Positions 12,278 to 19,263 of a stretch of 20,187 nt of DNA are shown piece by piece. Each line of letters opens with the position of its first letter. Position 1 is the stretch's first letter. The stretch comes from a virus. The translations under genes and the position numbers were made by a program. Location: positions 1 through 20,187 of IMG/VR virus record IMGVR_UViG_3300031972_001794, one strand, 5' to 3'. A model generated the notes under the pieces. The model saw nothing but the letters and a program-made list of their open reading frames with translations. It did not search any database and had not been told where the DNA came from.

Positions 12278-13887
12278 TAGTAACCAGTGCCTCCTACTCC
12301 ATCTTGTTCGTGTTGATATATGGGTTCAAGTTCACTAAATGTCATAGCAATCTGGTATTGTGTCATTGAACCATCTTTATATGTCATGTAACTATTACCC
12401 GGTGTATAATTAGCACTAAAGTTAGTGAGAGCACAAGGTTTAAAAAGATTCATGAATGGATGATCTTCCCCATTATTATGTATATACTTCAATTGAAAAA
12501 TATCTGGTGTATACAGAAAAAGTCTTTGAGGTGCTATTTGAGGTGCCATTGATCTTTTAAAGAACCGTATAATTTCTTTGACGGTTGCTGCTTCAGTGTC
12601 AGTTCTTGGTGTAAATGTAAAATTAAAACTAAACTGTCTTAGTTTTGGACCTTTAAATAACAATTCAAGATTTTTATTTAAAACCTGACCGGTAGATCTT
12701 CCTACTATATTTGCACCAACTGCTTGACCTGCAAAATATGCAGTAATGTATGCACCTAATCCTGGAGTTCTGAGAAGATCTTTTGCAGCCTCTCCTGCAT
12801 TACCCAATACGTTTGCAATAACACTACCAAACTCTGTGGCTCCTGCGTTTCTAAACTTAGTGATTCCGTCAGCTGCAAGACCGGCTCCTATTTTTTGAAG
12901 TTGATTGATCTCATCCTGATTCCAATCAACAGAGTTAGATTCACTTAAATTGGGTTGCATCGGTAACTGTATTGTTCCCGTAATACGCCCCAATTTACCA
13001 AAAATACCCTTTCCGTTAGTGGTTGTGAAATCATCAAGTTTCGGTGCAACAATCTTGCCGTCAACTATCTTATCTGTGAGGAAAGGATTGGTTTTATATT
13101 TGTGACCAACAATTTGAATATAATCGTATCCAAAGGATGTGAGGTCTGCTTCTGGATATTGTAGCATTAATTTGCTATTTTCACCTGCAAATCTTTCGAT
13201 ACTATCTGTATAATAGGGATTGTCTAATTTATTTACACTAGCATAACCTGCTTCAAAAGGAAGTGTATCATCTACCGTTCCTAAAAATGCATCACCATCT
13301 AACGATGCAAAGTCTGTAAAAGGCGAGTTGGAACCAATAGAAAATCCATCAGGTGCTAAAAAACCACCAGTAAGAGTTCCATTACTTTCAGCACTACTAT
13401 CCGAGTTTTGTTCTTCACCACCACTTAAAGGAGGTACTACTTCAAGTTTAACAACCGGTGATGGTTCTGCAGTATTTGATAGTGATTTATAACCAGATAG
13501 GTTTTGTAATTCTTGATATTCTTTTCTTGATGTACTACCAGAAAGGTTCTCTTTTGCTAAATCTAAAGTTGCTTGTTTTACACCTCGATTCAGATTTGTG
13601 TATTGTTGACTATTTTTTTCTGCAAAAAAGTCATCAAAATCTGCTTGATTTGTTATTGTGGGGTTGTTGTTTGAAGCATTATATTGATATATTAACTTGT
13701 TACCAAACAAAGTTTTTTTGTATACATCGTAATTTCCATTTGATCTATTGGTTATGACAACAATCTTACTTTTGTTTTGCTTACCATCAGATCCGACAGT
13801 TCCATTATCGTAGTCAAAGGTTGCCTGATACTTTGTTGGATCATTTCCACCCAAACTTTGCCAACCTGAAGTATCTTTACTTGCCAC
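12277..13887 (-). CDS. 48: gp48, baseplate tail-tube cap protein
   Basis: A 536-residue protein. Its C-terminal 230 residues contain a small-residue-rich hydrophobic segment (LGAYITAYFAGQAVGANIVG) and then a tube-like beta domain (LRQFSFNFTFTPR..., ending with SELEPIYQHEQDGVGGTGY). In T4, gp48 (364 aa) sits on the hub and with gp54 starts tail-tube growth. The extra 170 residues, mainly at the N terminus, are Ser/Asn-rich and lack a known domain. Start is GTG at 13885-13887, supported by AGGAGA (13897-13902, minus strand). A late-type motif lies 40 bases upstream. Confidence 0.82.
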   Translation of the reverse strand: MASKDTSGWQSLGGNDPTKYQATFDYDNGTVGSDGKQNKSKIVVITNRSNGNYDVYKKTLFGNKLIYQYNASNNNPTITNQADFDDFFAEKNSQQYTNLNRGVKQATLDLAKENLSGSTSRKEYQELQNLSGYKSLSNTAEPSPVVKLEVVPPLSGGEEQNSDSSAESNGTLTGGFLAPDGFSIGSNSPFTDFASLDGDAFLGTVDDTLPFEAGYASVNKLDNPYYTDSIERFAGENSKLMLQYPEADLTSFGYDYIQIVGHKYKTNPFLTDKIVDGKIVAPKLDDFTTTNGKGIFGKLGRITGTIQLPMQPNLSESNSVDWNQDEINQLQKIGAGLAADGITKFRNAGATEFGSVIANVLGNAGEAAKDLLRTPGLGAYITAYFAGQAVGANIVGRSTGQVLNKNLELLFKGPKLRQFSFNFTFTPRTDTEAATVKEIIRFFKRSMAPQIAPQRLFLYTPDIFQLKYIHNNGEDHPFMNLFKPCALTNFSANYTPGNSYMTYKDGSMTQYQIAMTFSELEPIYQHEQDGVGGTGY

Positions 13888-13922
13888 TATTGTATTTCTC
13901 CTAATAATGGTTACTAACCCGT

Positions 13923-14270
13923 TTAGTTATTTATTCTGAAACTTTGATAAGGAATAGCACGAAGTGTTTTAAGTTCCATAGGGTCAACTACACGAAGAAT
14001 TGATGATTCTTCCCAAGTATAATTCCTAAAATCACCCCAATGATAGTTTAGACCACGAAAACCCCACTCATAAACACCAACACAAGCAATTAATGGAAAT
14101 TGGTCGTATTCAACTCTTGGAGTTTTTGCTTGATAGATGAATGTATAATAACCACCCACATCAGGAATGACTTCAGTTTCTGTTAGAATTTCCATGATTT
14201 CTAACATCATGTCATCAGGATCTGTCATACTTGAGATCCTATTTTCATCCTCTTCTTTAAATCTATTCAT
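13923..14270 (-). CDS. Hypothetical protein between genes 4 and 48
   Basis: A 115-residue soluble protein with an acidic N-terminal helix and a conserved-looking centre rich in aromatics (GGYYTFIYQAKTP, GVYEWGFRGLNYHWGDFRNYTW). It starts in a four-base overlap with gene 4, so it is coupled to it. Its place among head and baseplate genes suggests a virion or assembly role (inference only). No family recognised. The late motif for gene 48 lies at its stop codon. Confidence 0.75.
   Translation of the reverse strand: MNRFKEEDENRISSMTDPDDMMLEIMEILTETEVIPDVGGYYTFIYQAKTPRVEYDQFPLIACVGVYEWGFRGLNYHWGDFRNYTWEESSILRVVDPMELKTLRAIPYQSFRINN
13928..13935 (-). promoter_or_regulatory. Candidate late promoter (AATAAATA, minus strand) for 48-53
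   Basis: Exact AATAAATA on the minus strand, 40 bases ahead of the gene 48 GTG. It is the only minus-strand copy noticed, and it faces the minus-strand structural genes. Confidence 0.55.
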
Positions 14271-14716
14271 TTCTTCCAGTGATAGAGTTCATCTTCGGTA
14301 ATAATCTTAAACTCAATCAAATTATCCTTACAAAAATCAACTGCAGCCTTCCATTTTGCCTGATTGACTGCATAAGTCTTTGCTTCTAAAATAAATCCTT
14401 TAGTTACTCTTTTCTTTTTGACAGGTGGTAGAGTTTGTTTCTTGGGTTTGATTTCAATTACATACTTTTTTAGTTTACCACTCTTTTCTTTCACTTCAAT
14501 CAGAAAGTCTGGATAGTATCTATGTGGTCTTCCATCAACTGGTGAAATGTACCTTATTGCTAGTTCTTCACTCGCCCATTTTACTATACTGGGATTGGTG
14601 TCACAATATCGACAAAACTGTCGTTCCCAAGAACTTCTACAAATGATATTATTTGAATTTCCAAGGTATTTTTCAGGATGTGATGGTTTATAAATTGACT
14701 TTATACTTTGACCCAT
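14267..14716 (-). CDS. 4: gp4, head completion protein
   Basis: A 149-residue protein very close in length to T4 gp4 (150 aa). It shows a TnsA-like nuclease signature: WER with E31, a YYPDF motif with D70, and VIEIKPKKQ with E88 and K90. In T4, gp4 (also called 50 or 65) is needed to finish DNA-filled heads before tail attachment, and a nuclease fold is plausible from these motifs. It is the first gene of the minus-strand unit. A near-match to the late motif (TCTAAATA, minus strand, 14746-14753) lies about 30 bases upstream. Confidence 0.85.
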   Translation of the reverse strand: MGQSIKSIYKPSHPEKYLGNSNNIICRSSWERQFCRYCDTNPSIVKWASEELAIRYISPVDGRPHRYYPDFLIEVKEKSGKLKKYVIEIKPKKQTLPPVKKKRVTKGFILEAKTYAVNQAKWKAAVDFCKDNLIEFKIITEDELYHWKK

Positions 14717-14752
14717 CTAATATACATAGTATTATAATGTAGAAATATTTAG
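14717..14752. promoter_or_regulatory. Divergent promoter region between genes 4 and 54
   Basis: A 36-base gap between divergent genes. The minus strand reads TCTAAATA at 14746-14753 (one mismatch to the late motif). The plus strand has TATAAT at 14733-14738, 14 bases before the gene 54 ATG, but no good -35. Both directions must start here or be served by distant promoters. Confidence 0.4.
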
Positions 14753-15400
14753 ATGCCTGGACCATCTCCAAATTCAATTAAAACCTCGGCACTAAAGAGT
14801 AAAATTCTTCATGTTGCCCAGACATCGGTATATCAAGTCAAAGTTCAACCTCCATCAAGAGTGATGAACTTTCTTAATAGTGGAACAAGAAATTTCAATT
14901 ACTCTGCAGATGGTGAAAACGTTGAGTTGATGTGTTCTGCTGCATCTCTTCCTGGTGCAAACCTTTTTACTCATGAAGCAACAAATGACTTTGCTGGTAT
15001 GTCAGAAAAAATGGCATATCGAAAGGATTTTGGAAACACTCTCGATTTGACCTTTATGGTGAATAATCGATATGATGTGATTGAACTATTTGATGGTTGG
15101 GTTGACTTTATTGCAGGTCAAAGTTCCGATAACAGAGGATATTTTAATAGTGCAGTAAGTTATCGGATGAATTATCCCCAAACTTATAGAAGTAATGTAT
15201 ATTTGACTAAATTTGAGAAGAATGCCACAGCAGAAAGGAGAAGAAGTATATCTGACAGTTATCAGTTGCAATATACCTTTATAGATGCATTCCCAATTAG
15301 TATTGCACCAACTCAAGTGAGTTATGAAGCAAGTAATGTTTTGAAATACAACATCTCATTGTCCTATACTAGGTACATTAGAGAGCGTAAATATGCATAA
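14753..15400 (+). CDS. 54: gp54-like baseplate tail-tube initiator
   Basis: A 215-residue beta-rich protein resembling phage tail-tube folds: a segment with CSAASLPGA (about 63-71), the central LDLTFMVNNRYD strand, and a C-terminal strand (ISLSYTRYIRERKYA) that parallels the end of T4 gp19. In T4-like cyanophages a protein of this kind next to 26 is called gp54, the platform on which gp19 tube polymerises. It is shorter than T4 gp54 (320 aa), so a tube-like relative is possible. It starts the plus-strand structural run. No Shine-Dalgarno site. Confidence 0.7.
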   Translation: MPGPSPNSIKTSALKSKILHVAQTSVYQVKVQPPSRVMNFLNSGTRNFNYSADGENVELMCSAASLPGANLFTHEATNDFAGMSEKMAYRKDFGNTLDLTFMVNNRYDVIELFDGWVDFIAGQSSDNRGYFNSAVSYRMNYPQTYRSNVYLTKFEKNATAERRRSISDSYQLQYTFIDAFPISIAPTQVSYEASNVLKYNISLSYTRYIRERKYA

Positions 15401-15406
15401 TAAATA
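15399..15406 (+). promoter_or_regulatory. Candidate late promoter (AATAAATA) for the gene 26 run
   Basis: Exact AATAAATA overlapping the gene 54 stop, 26 bases ahead of the gene 26 ATG. Confidence 0.6.
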
Positions 15407-15431
15407 GTTTTACTTATATTATAAGTTTATC

Positions 15432-16151
15432 ATGCCTTTACCAAAGATTGTAACTCCTGAGTATGATTTGGTATTACCGTCAACCCAGAAGAAGATTACT
15501 TATAGACCTTTTCTAGTCAAAGAAGAAAAACTCTTGGTTCTTGCTCTCGAAAGTGAGAATACAAAACAGATTACGACCGCAATCAAATCTGTTCTGAAGA
15601 GTTGTATTCTTACTAGAGGTATTAAGGTAGAGAAACTTCCGACTTTTGATATTGAATATTTGTTCTTGAATATCAGAGCTCGGTCAGTTGGTGAAGAAGT
15701 TGAGGTAAACATTGTTGCTCCTGATGATGGAGTGACAAACGTAACAGTTACTATTGACCTTGAAGAAATTCAGGTTCAAACTAACGAAAACCATACTAAT
15801 AAGATTAAACTTGATGATACCTTGGTGATGGAGATGAAGTATCCTTCACTGGAACAATTCATTTCAAATAACTTTGACTTTGAAGACAACACTGATATCA
15901 ATCAATCATTTGAATTGATTGCATCATGTATTGATAAGATTTATAGTGAGGAAGAGGTCTGGGCAACTGAGGACTGTACAAAAAAAGAAGTTATTGACTT
16001 CTTGGAACAAATGAATTCAACTCAGTTTAAAGACATTGAAGTTTTCTTTGATACTATGCCAAAACTATCTCATACAATTGAGATTACAAATCCAAACACT
16101 AAAGTAAAAAGTACTATCGTTTTGGAGGGTTTATCCAGTTTTTTCGCATAG
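15432..16151 (+). CDS. 26: gp26, baseplate hub assembly protein (candidate tail chaperone)
   Basis: A 239-residue protein recognised as T4 gp26-like (T4: 208 aa) by its start (LPKIVTPEYDLVLPSTQKKI), the YRPFLVKEEKLLVLA segment (25-39), and KSCILTRGIKVEKLPTFDIE (about 56-75). gp26 is needed for baseplate hub formation. The C terminus ends at a TAG two codons after a T TTT TTC heptamer (16139-16145). A -1 shift there would bypass the stop and continue into the next small frame. It follows a late-type promoter, and the tape-measure-like gene stands just downstream. Confidence 0.85.
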   Translation: MPLPKIVTPEYDLVLPSTQKKITYRPFLVKEEKLLVLALESENTKQITTAIKSVLKSCILTRGIKVEKLPTFDIEYLFLNIRARSVGEEVEVNIVAPDDGVTNVTVTIDLEEIQVQTNENHTNKIKLDDTLVMEMKYPSLEQFISNNFDFEDNTDINQSFELIASCIDKIYSEEEVWATEDCTKKEVIDFLEQMNSTQFKDIEVFFDTMPKLSHTIEITNPNTKVKSTIVLEGLSSFFA

Positions 16152-16169
16152 GCATGATCCATATGGATC
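16139..16169 (+). promoter_or_regulatory. Candidate -1 programmed frameshift site
   Basis: T TTT TTC (16139-16145) is a canonical X XXY YYZ heptamer in the gene 26 frame. After a -1 slip, reading continues CGC ATA GGC ATG and stays open to 16333. Ten bases after the heptamer is a perfect 14-base palindrome (GATCCATATGGATC, 16156-16169) that could form a 5-bp hairpin. The product would be about 300 residues. Confidence 0.55.
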
Positions 16170-16333
16170 TAGAGAGTTATTTTAAATTAAACTTTGCGAT
16201 GATGCAATACCACAAATACTCTCTCACTGAAATTGAAAATATGATGCCCTTTGAAAGAGACATTTACGTTGCTCTCTTACAACAACATTTAGAGGAAGAA
16301 GAACAAAAACAAAAGGCAAGACAGAATGGCTAG
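16154..16333 (+). CDS. Tiny gene in the position of T4 gene 51 (hub assembly / chaperone extension)
   Basis: A 59-residue frame from ATG 16154 (or ATG 16163, giving 56). It begins two bases after the gene 26 stop and overlaps the next gene by eight. The protein has a DLESYFKLNFAMMQYHKYSL segment, then EIENMMPFERDIYVALLQQH, then a Glu/Lys tail. The pattern of short helices ending with PFE/Y-aromatic-L is like the C-terminal extensions of phage tail assembly chaperones, and it may match T4 gp51, although T4 gp51 is much longer. It may be made alone, as a frameshift fusion to gp26, or both. No Shine-Dalgarno site is obvious. Confidence 0.65.
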   Translation: MIHMDLESYFKLNFAMMQYHKYSLTEIENMMPFERDIYVALLQQHLEEEEQKQKARQNG

Positions 16334-19259
16334 AGATCCCAAAGTAACAAGAAAGGCTTATGAATATAAGTTAGGGAAGGATCTTGCCTCAAAATTGGAT
16401 GATAAACAGATACATTTACTGTCAGAATACTATAATTCTCTGAGTGATAAAGAGACGAGTGATATCGATAGTCAGATTGTTCAGGGAAGAAATAATACTG
16501 AACTACATGAAATGGCCATAGGTATGGTCGAAGAAAATGAAAGTAAAAAGACTCCACCAAAACCAAAAGCGAAACCAAAACCAAAGGCAACACCAAAGGC
16601 AAAGGCAAAACCAAAAAAGGTTTATGATGAGGATAGATCAGTTGCATATAAGTTACCAGATCATATTCTCAAAGACCTTGACGAAGATCAGATAAAGGAC
16701 TTATCTGCCGTATATAATATGATGTCGGCCGATAAGAAAAAAGAATTTGCAAAGGGTAAGGGCGATTTGATGGATCTTGCCCGTCAGATGTCAGATCCAT
16801 TACAAGAAAAATATAATACTGGAGGGTTAGATTCCTGGACTGGCAAACCCAAAGAAAATAGTAACGCAAAGCAGGGCCCAATGCCAATGCCCTCTGCTAA
16901 GAAAAAACCAGACAAGAAGGCTGTAACTGCCATTGTCAAGAAGTTTAGTACAGAGAAGAAAGAAGATACTAAACAACCTGCTAATGAGACTATTGATCCA
17001 AAAGTATTAAGATTGTTGGGTTTAGAGGATACATTTGACCTTGATTACGATACTTATAAGACTCTTCTTCGTGAGAAGATGGCTGCAGGCAGAATGTCTA
17101 AAAGTCAGATTCCAACTGAAGAGACTGAACTTCTCACTAATGAATTTAAGAGAGTAAAGAGTAAGACTGGTAGATTTAAACCAACTAAAAAGAAAGTTGT
17201 CAATATCTCCAAGGTAGTTCAAAGTGGTAGAAAATATAACAAGTCTGCAGTTAACACTCAAAAACTTCTAAGTGGTTCTAAAGAAAGTGAATCAAATAAA
17301 ATAGAGACGAAAGGTAAAGCAGTTACTGACTCTTTTGAAAATATCAATCAAACTCTGGTTGGTATTGATAGTCTTCTTGCTGATATACTAGGTGAAGAAA
17401 AGAAAGAGTCTGAACAAGAAGCAAAGACTGCAAGAAAGGCTGATCAAAAGGCAGAAGAAGAGAAGTCTGAAAAGAGTGCAAAGAAAGAGGCAACTAAGGC
17501 TCTAAAAGGATTCAAACCTCCAAAGATGGGTTTCCTTGATATGATCAAGAGATTCTTTGGAAATATCTTGGCTGGTGGTTTTGTATTAAAAATGCTTGAT
17601 TGGATTAAAAACCCAGAAAATCAAAAGAAAATACAGAATGTAGTTACATTTATTACGGACAATCTAGATAAAATTCTTATTGGTATTGCCGCAATAGTTG
17701 GAATTGGTATTGGTGGACAGATACTTGGTTTCTTAACATTGTTTACTCCTTTGGTAACTGGATTGTTTGGTGTACTTTCTGCAATGGCACCTATACTTGC
17801 ACCTATTGTTGCTGCATTATTGCTTTGGAAGGGAGGTCAAGAAGGAGGAAAGGCACTTCAGGATCTCATTAACAGACAGAGAGGTGGTGGTCAAAAGGAA
17901 ACAGAAGATGGAGTAAGGTATAGTGACAAATCAGTAGAAAGTCTTCGTCAAAATTTGAGTCTGTTATTACAACAAACAGATAAAAGAACAAATATTTTTG
18001 GACTTCCTGATTGGGCAAAACCATATAGTGAAGGTGAGAAAAGAGAATTTTTAGAAGACCAACTTGAAAAACTTAAGGAATTACAAAAGAGAATAAGAAT
18101 TACCAAGTCTGTTAATGATGATTTGTATAGAATCCAATTAAATTTGAAAAAAGGGAATGCAGAACTTGAACGATTAAGATCTTCCGGTGCTTCTGCAGAC
18201 AAAATTGAAAGACAGGAAAAATTTGTCAAGGACTTGGAAAAACAAGAAAAAACTTTTTCTATCAATAAAGAACAAAGTGTTAAAATAGAACAGAAACTAA
18301 TTGGTGATATTGATTTTAATGAGTTACTTAAAGATCCTAGAATCGCAAAGTTTATCCCAGATGAGATAAAAGACACTCTTAATAAAAGTGCCGATAATGT
18401 AAAAGTAACTCCAACATCCACACCACAGACACCAATGATGCCTTCTTCTGATGGTAGTGTGAAAAAAATTATTTTTGGTGCAGGTCATGCTGAGGATCCT
18501 AATCGACCGGGTAGTATGTTGGGTACAGATGGTAGACCTGTCCAAGGTACTGCAGATGACGGTTCTTCAGGTCTTAATACTCCAGCTAATGCAACTGGTG
18601 TGACAGAATCACAACTTTCGAGATTTGTTGTAGACAACCTGAAAAAAGAAGTGGAGGCAAGGGGACTAACTGATAAGATTGGTTTCAGAGACATTTATAG
18701 TTGGGATGGGTTGAGAAAAGTACCCCAAGAAGTTGAGAGTACTGAAGGACATCAATATGTTGATATTCACGCTGATGCAAGAGGATTTGGTAAGGCAGGT
18801 GTTTTGCCATCGGCAAATGAATCCGCTACTGATCGTTCTTTGATGAAAGAGTTTGGTAGGTATAGTGAAAGTTTTAAACCTTCCTCAAAAGGTGTTACTG
18901 CTGGTGGTGGCACTCTTCTTGAGATTGGTGCAATCGATGACCCAAAACTTCGTAGTCTCTTGCTGGAAGCGAAGAGTGGTAATGCGGGACCGGCAACTCA
19001 AGAGATGATAAACAAAATTTTGAGGGGAGTTCTTCCCAGTGTTGGGCCAAAAATTGAACCAGTACAAAAACAAGAACCACCAAGACCACCTGGTAATCAG
19101 GCTTCTGCGACATTGCCGGTAGGTGGTGAAGGTGCTGGTGGTGATGAAATTGCAAGTGCAAGTGGTGGTCGAGCTGCCGCAGCATCATTCTCATCAACAG
19201 ATAGGAATAACTCATCTCCACAATTGACCAGTTCAATTTTTAACCTTATGGCGGTATAG
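16326..19259 (+). CDS. Large tape-measure-like tail protein with C-terminal amidase-like domain
   Basis: A 977-residue protein. In order: two similar modules (about 12-68 and 106-157, each YKL...LD..QI..LS..YN), a K/P/A-rich linker (77-98), a long charged helical region to about 400, an MGFLDMIKRFFGNILAGG segment (401-418), a hydrophobic stretch (about 450-502, helices suited to membrane insertion), coiled coil (about 540-690), then an Amidase_3-like domain (about 716-910) with candidate zinc ligands H721, E761, H815 and catalytic E866 (LLEIG). A Gly/Ala/Ser tail follows. Size, layout and place after 26 suggest a tape measure or hub protein (T4 gp29 role) that also cuts peptidoglycan. Assignment is by inference; it could be another virion structural protein. 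Confidence 0.7.
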   Translation: MARDPKVTRKAYEYKLGKDLASKLDDKQIHLLSEYYNSLSDKETSDIDSQIVQGRNNTELHEMAIGMVEENESKKTPPKPKAKPKPKATPKAKAKPKKVYDEDRSVAYKLPDHILKDLDEDQIKDLSAVYNMMSADKKKEFAKGKGDLMDLARQMSDPLQEKYNTGGLDSWTGKPKENSNAKQGPMPMPSAKKKPDKKAVTAIVKKFSTEKKEDTKQPANETIDPKVLRLLGLEDTFDLDYDTYKTLLREKMAAGRMSKSQIPTEETELLTNEFKRVKSKTGRFKPTKKKVVNISKVVQSGRKYNKSAVNTQKLLSGSKESESNKIETKGKAVTDSFENINQTLVGIDSLLADILGEEKKESEQEAKTARKADQKAEEEKSEKSAKKEATKALKGFKPPKMGFLDMIKRFFGNILAGGFVLKMLDWIKNPENQKKIQNVVTFITDNLDKILIGIAAIVGIGIGGQILGFLTLFTPLVTGLFGVLSAMAPILAPIVAALLLWKGGQEGGKALQDLINRQRGGGQKETEDGVRYSDKSVESLRQNLSLLLQQTDKRTNIFGLPDWAKPYSEGEKREFLEDQLEKLKELQKRIRITKSVNDDLYRIQLNLKKGNAELERLRSSGASADKIERQEKFVKDLEKQEKTFSINKEQSVKIEQKLIGDIDFNELLKDPRIAKFIPDEIKDTLNKSADNVKVTPTSTPQTPMMPSSDGSVKKIIFGAGHAEDPNRPGSMLGTDGRPVQGTADDGSSGLNTPANATGVTESQLSRFVVDNLKKEVEARGLTDKIGFRDIYSWDGLRKVPQEVESTEGHQYVDIHADARGFGKAGVLPSANESATDRSLMKEFGRYSESFKPSSKGVTAGGGTLLEIGAIDDPKLRSLLLEAKSGNAGPATQEMINKILRGVLPSVGPKIEPVQKQEPPRPPGNQASATLPVGGEGAGGDEIASASGGRAAAASFSSTDRNNSSPQLTSSIFNLMAV

Positions 19260-19263
19260 GATA

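Noticed and set aside
13458-13757. Plus-strand frame inside gene 48
   Set aside because: Hydrophobic, low-complexity reverse of the Asn/Ser-rich gp48 N terminus.
17948-18421. 157-codon minus-strand frame inside the large tail gene
   Set aside because: Ser/Phe/Leu-rich translation typical of the reverse of a Lys/Glu-rich coding region; no promoter or start signal seen.
18895-19236. 113-codon minus-strand frame near the end of the large tail gene (also 19097-19429)
   Set aside because: His/Leu/Gln-rich shadow of the Gly/Ser-rich plus-strand gene.
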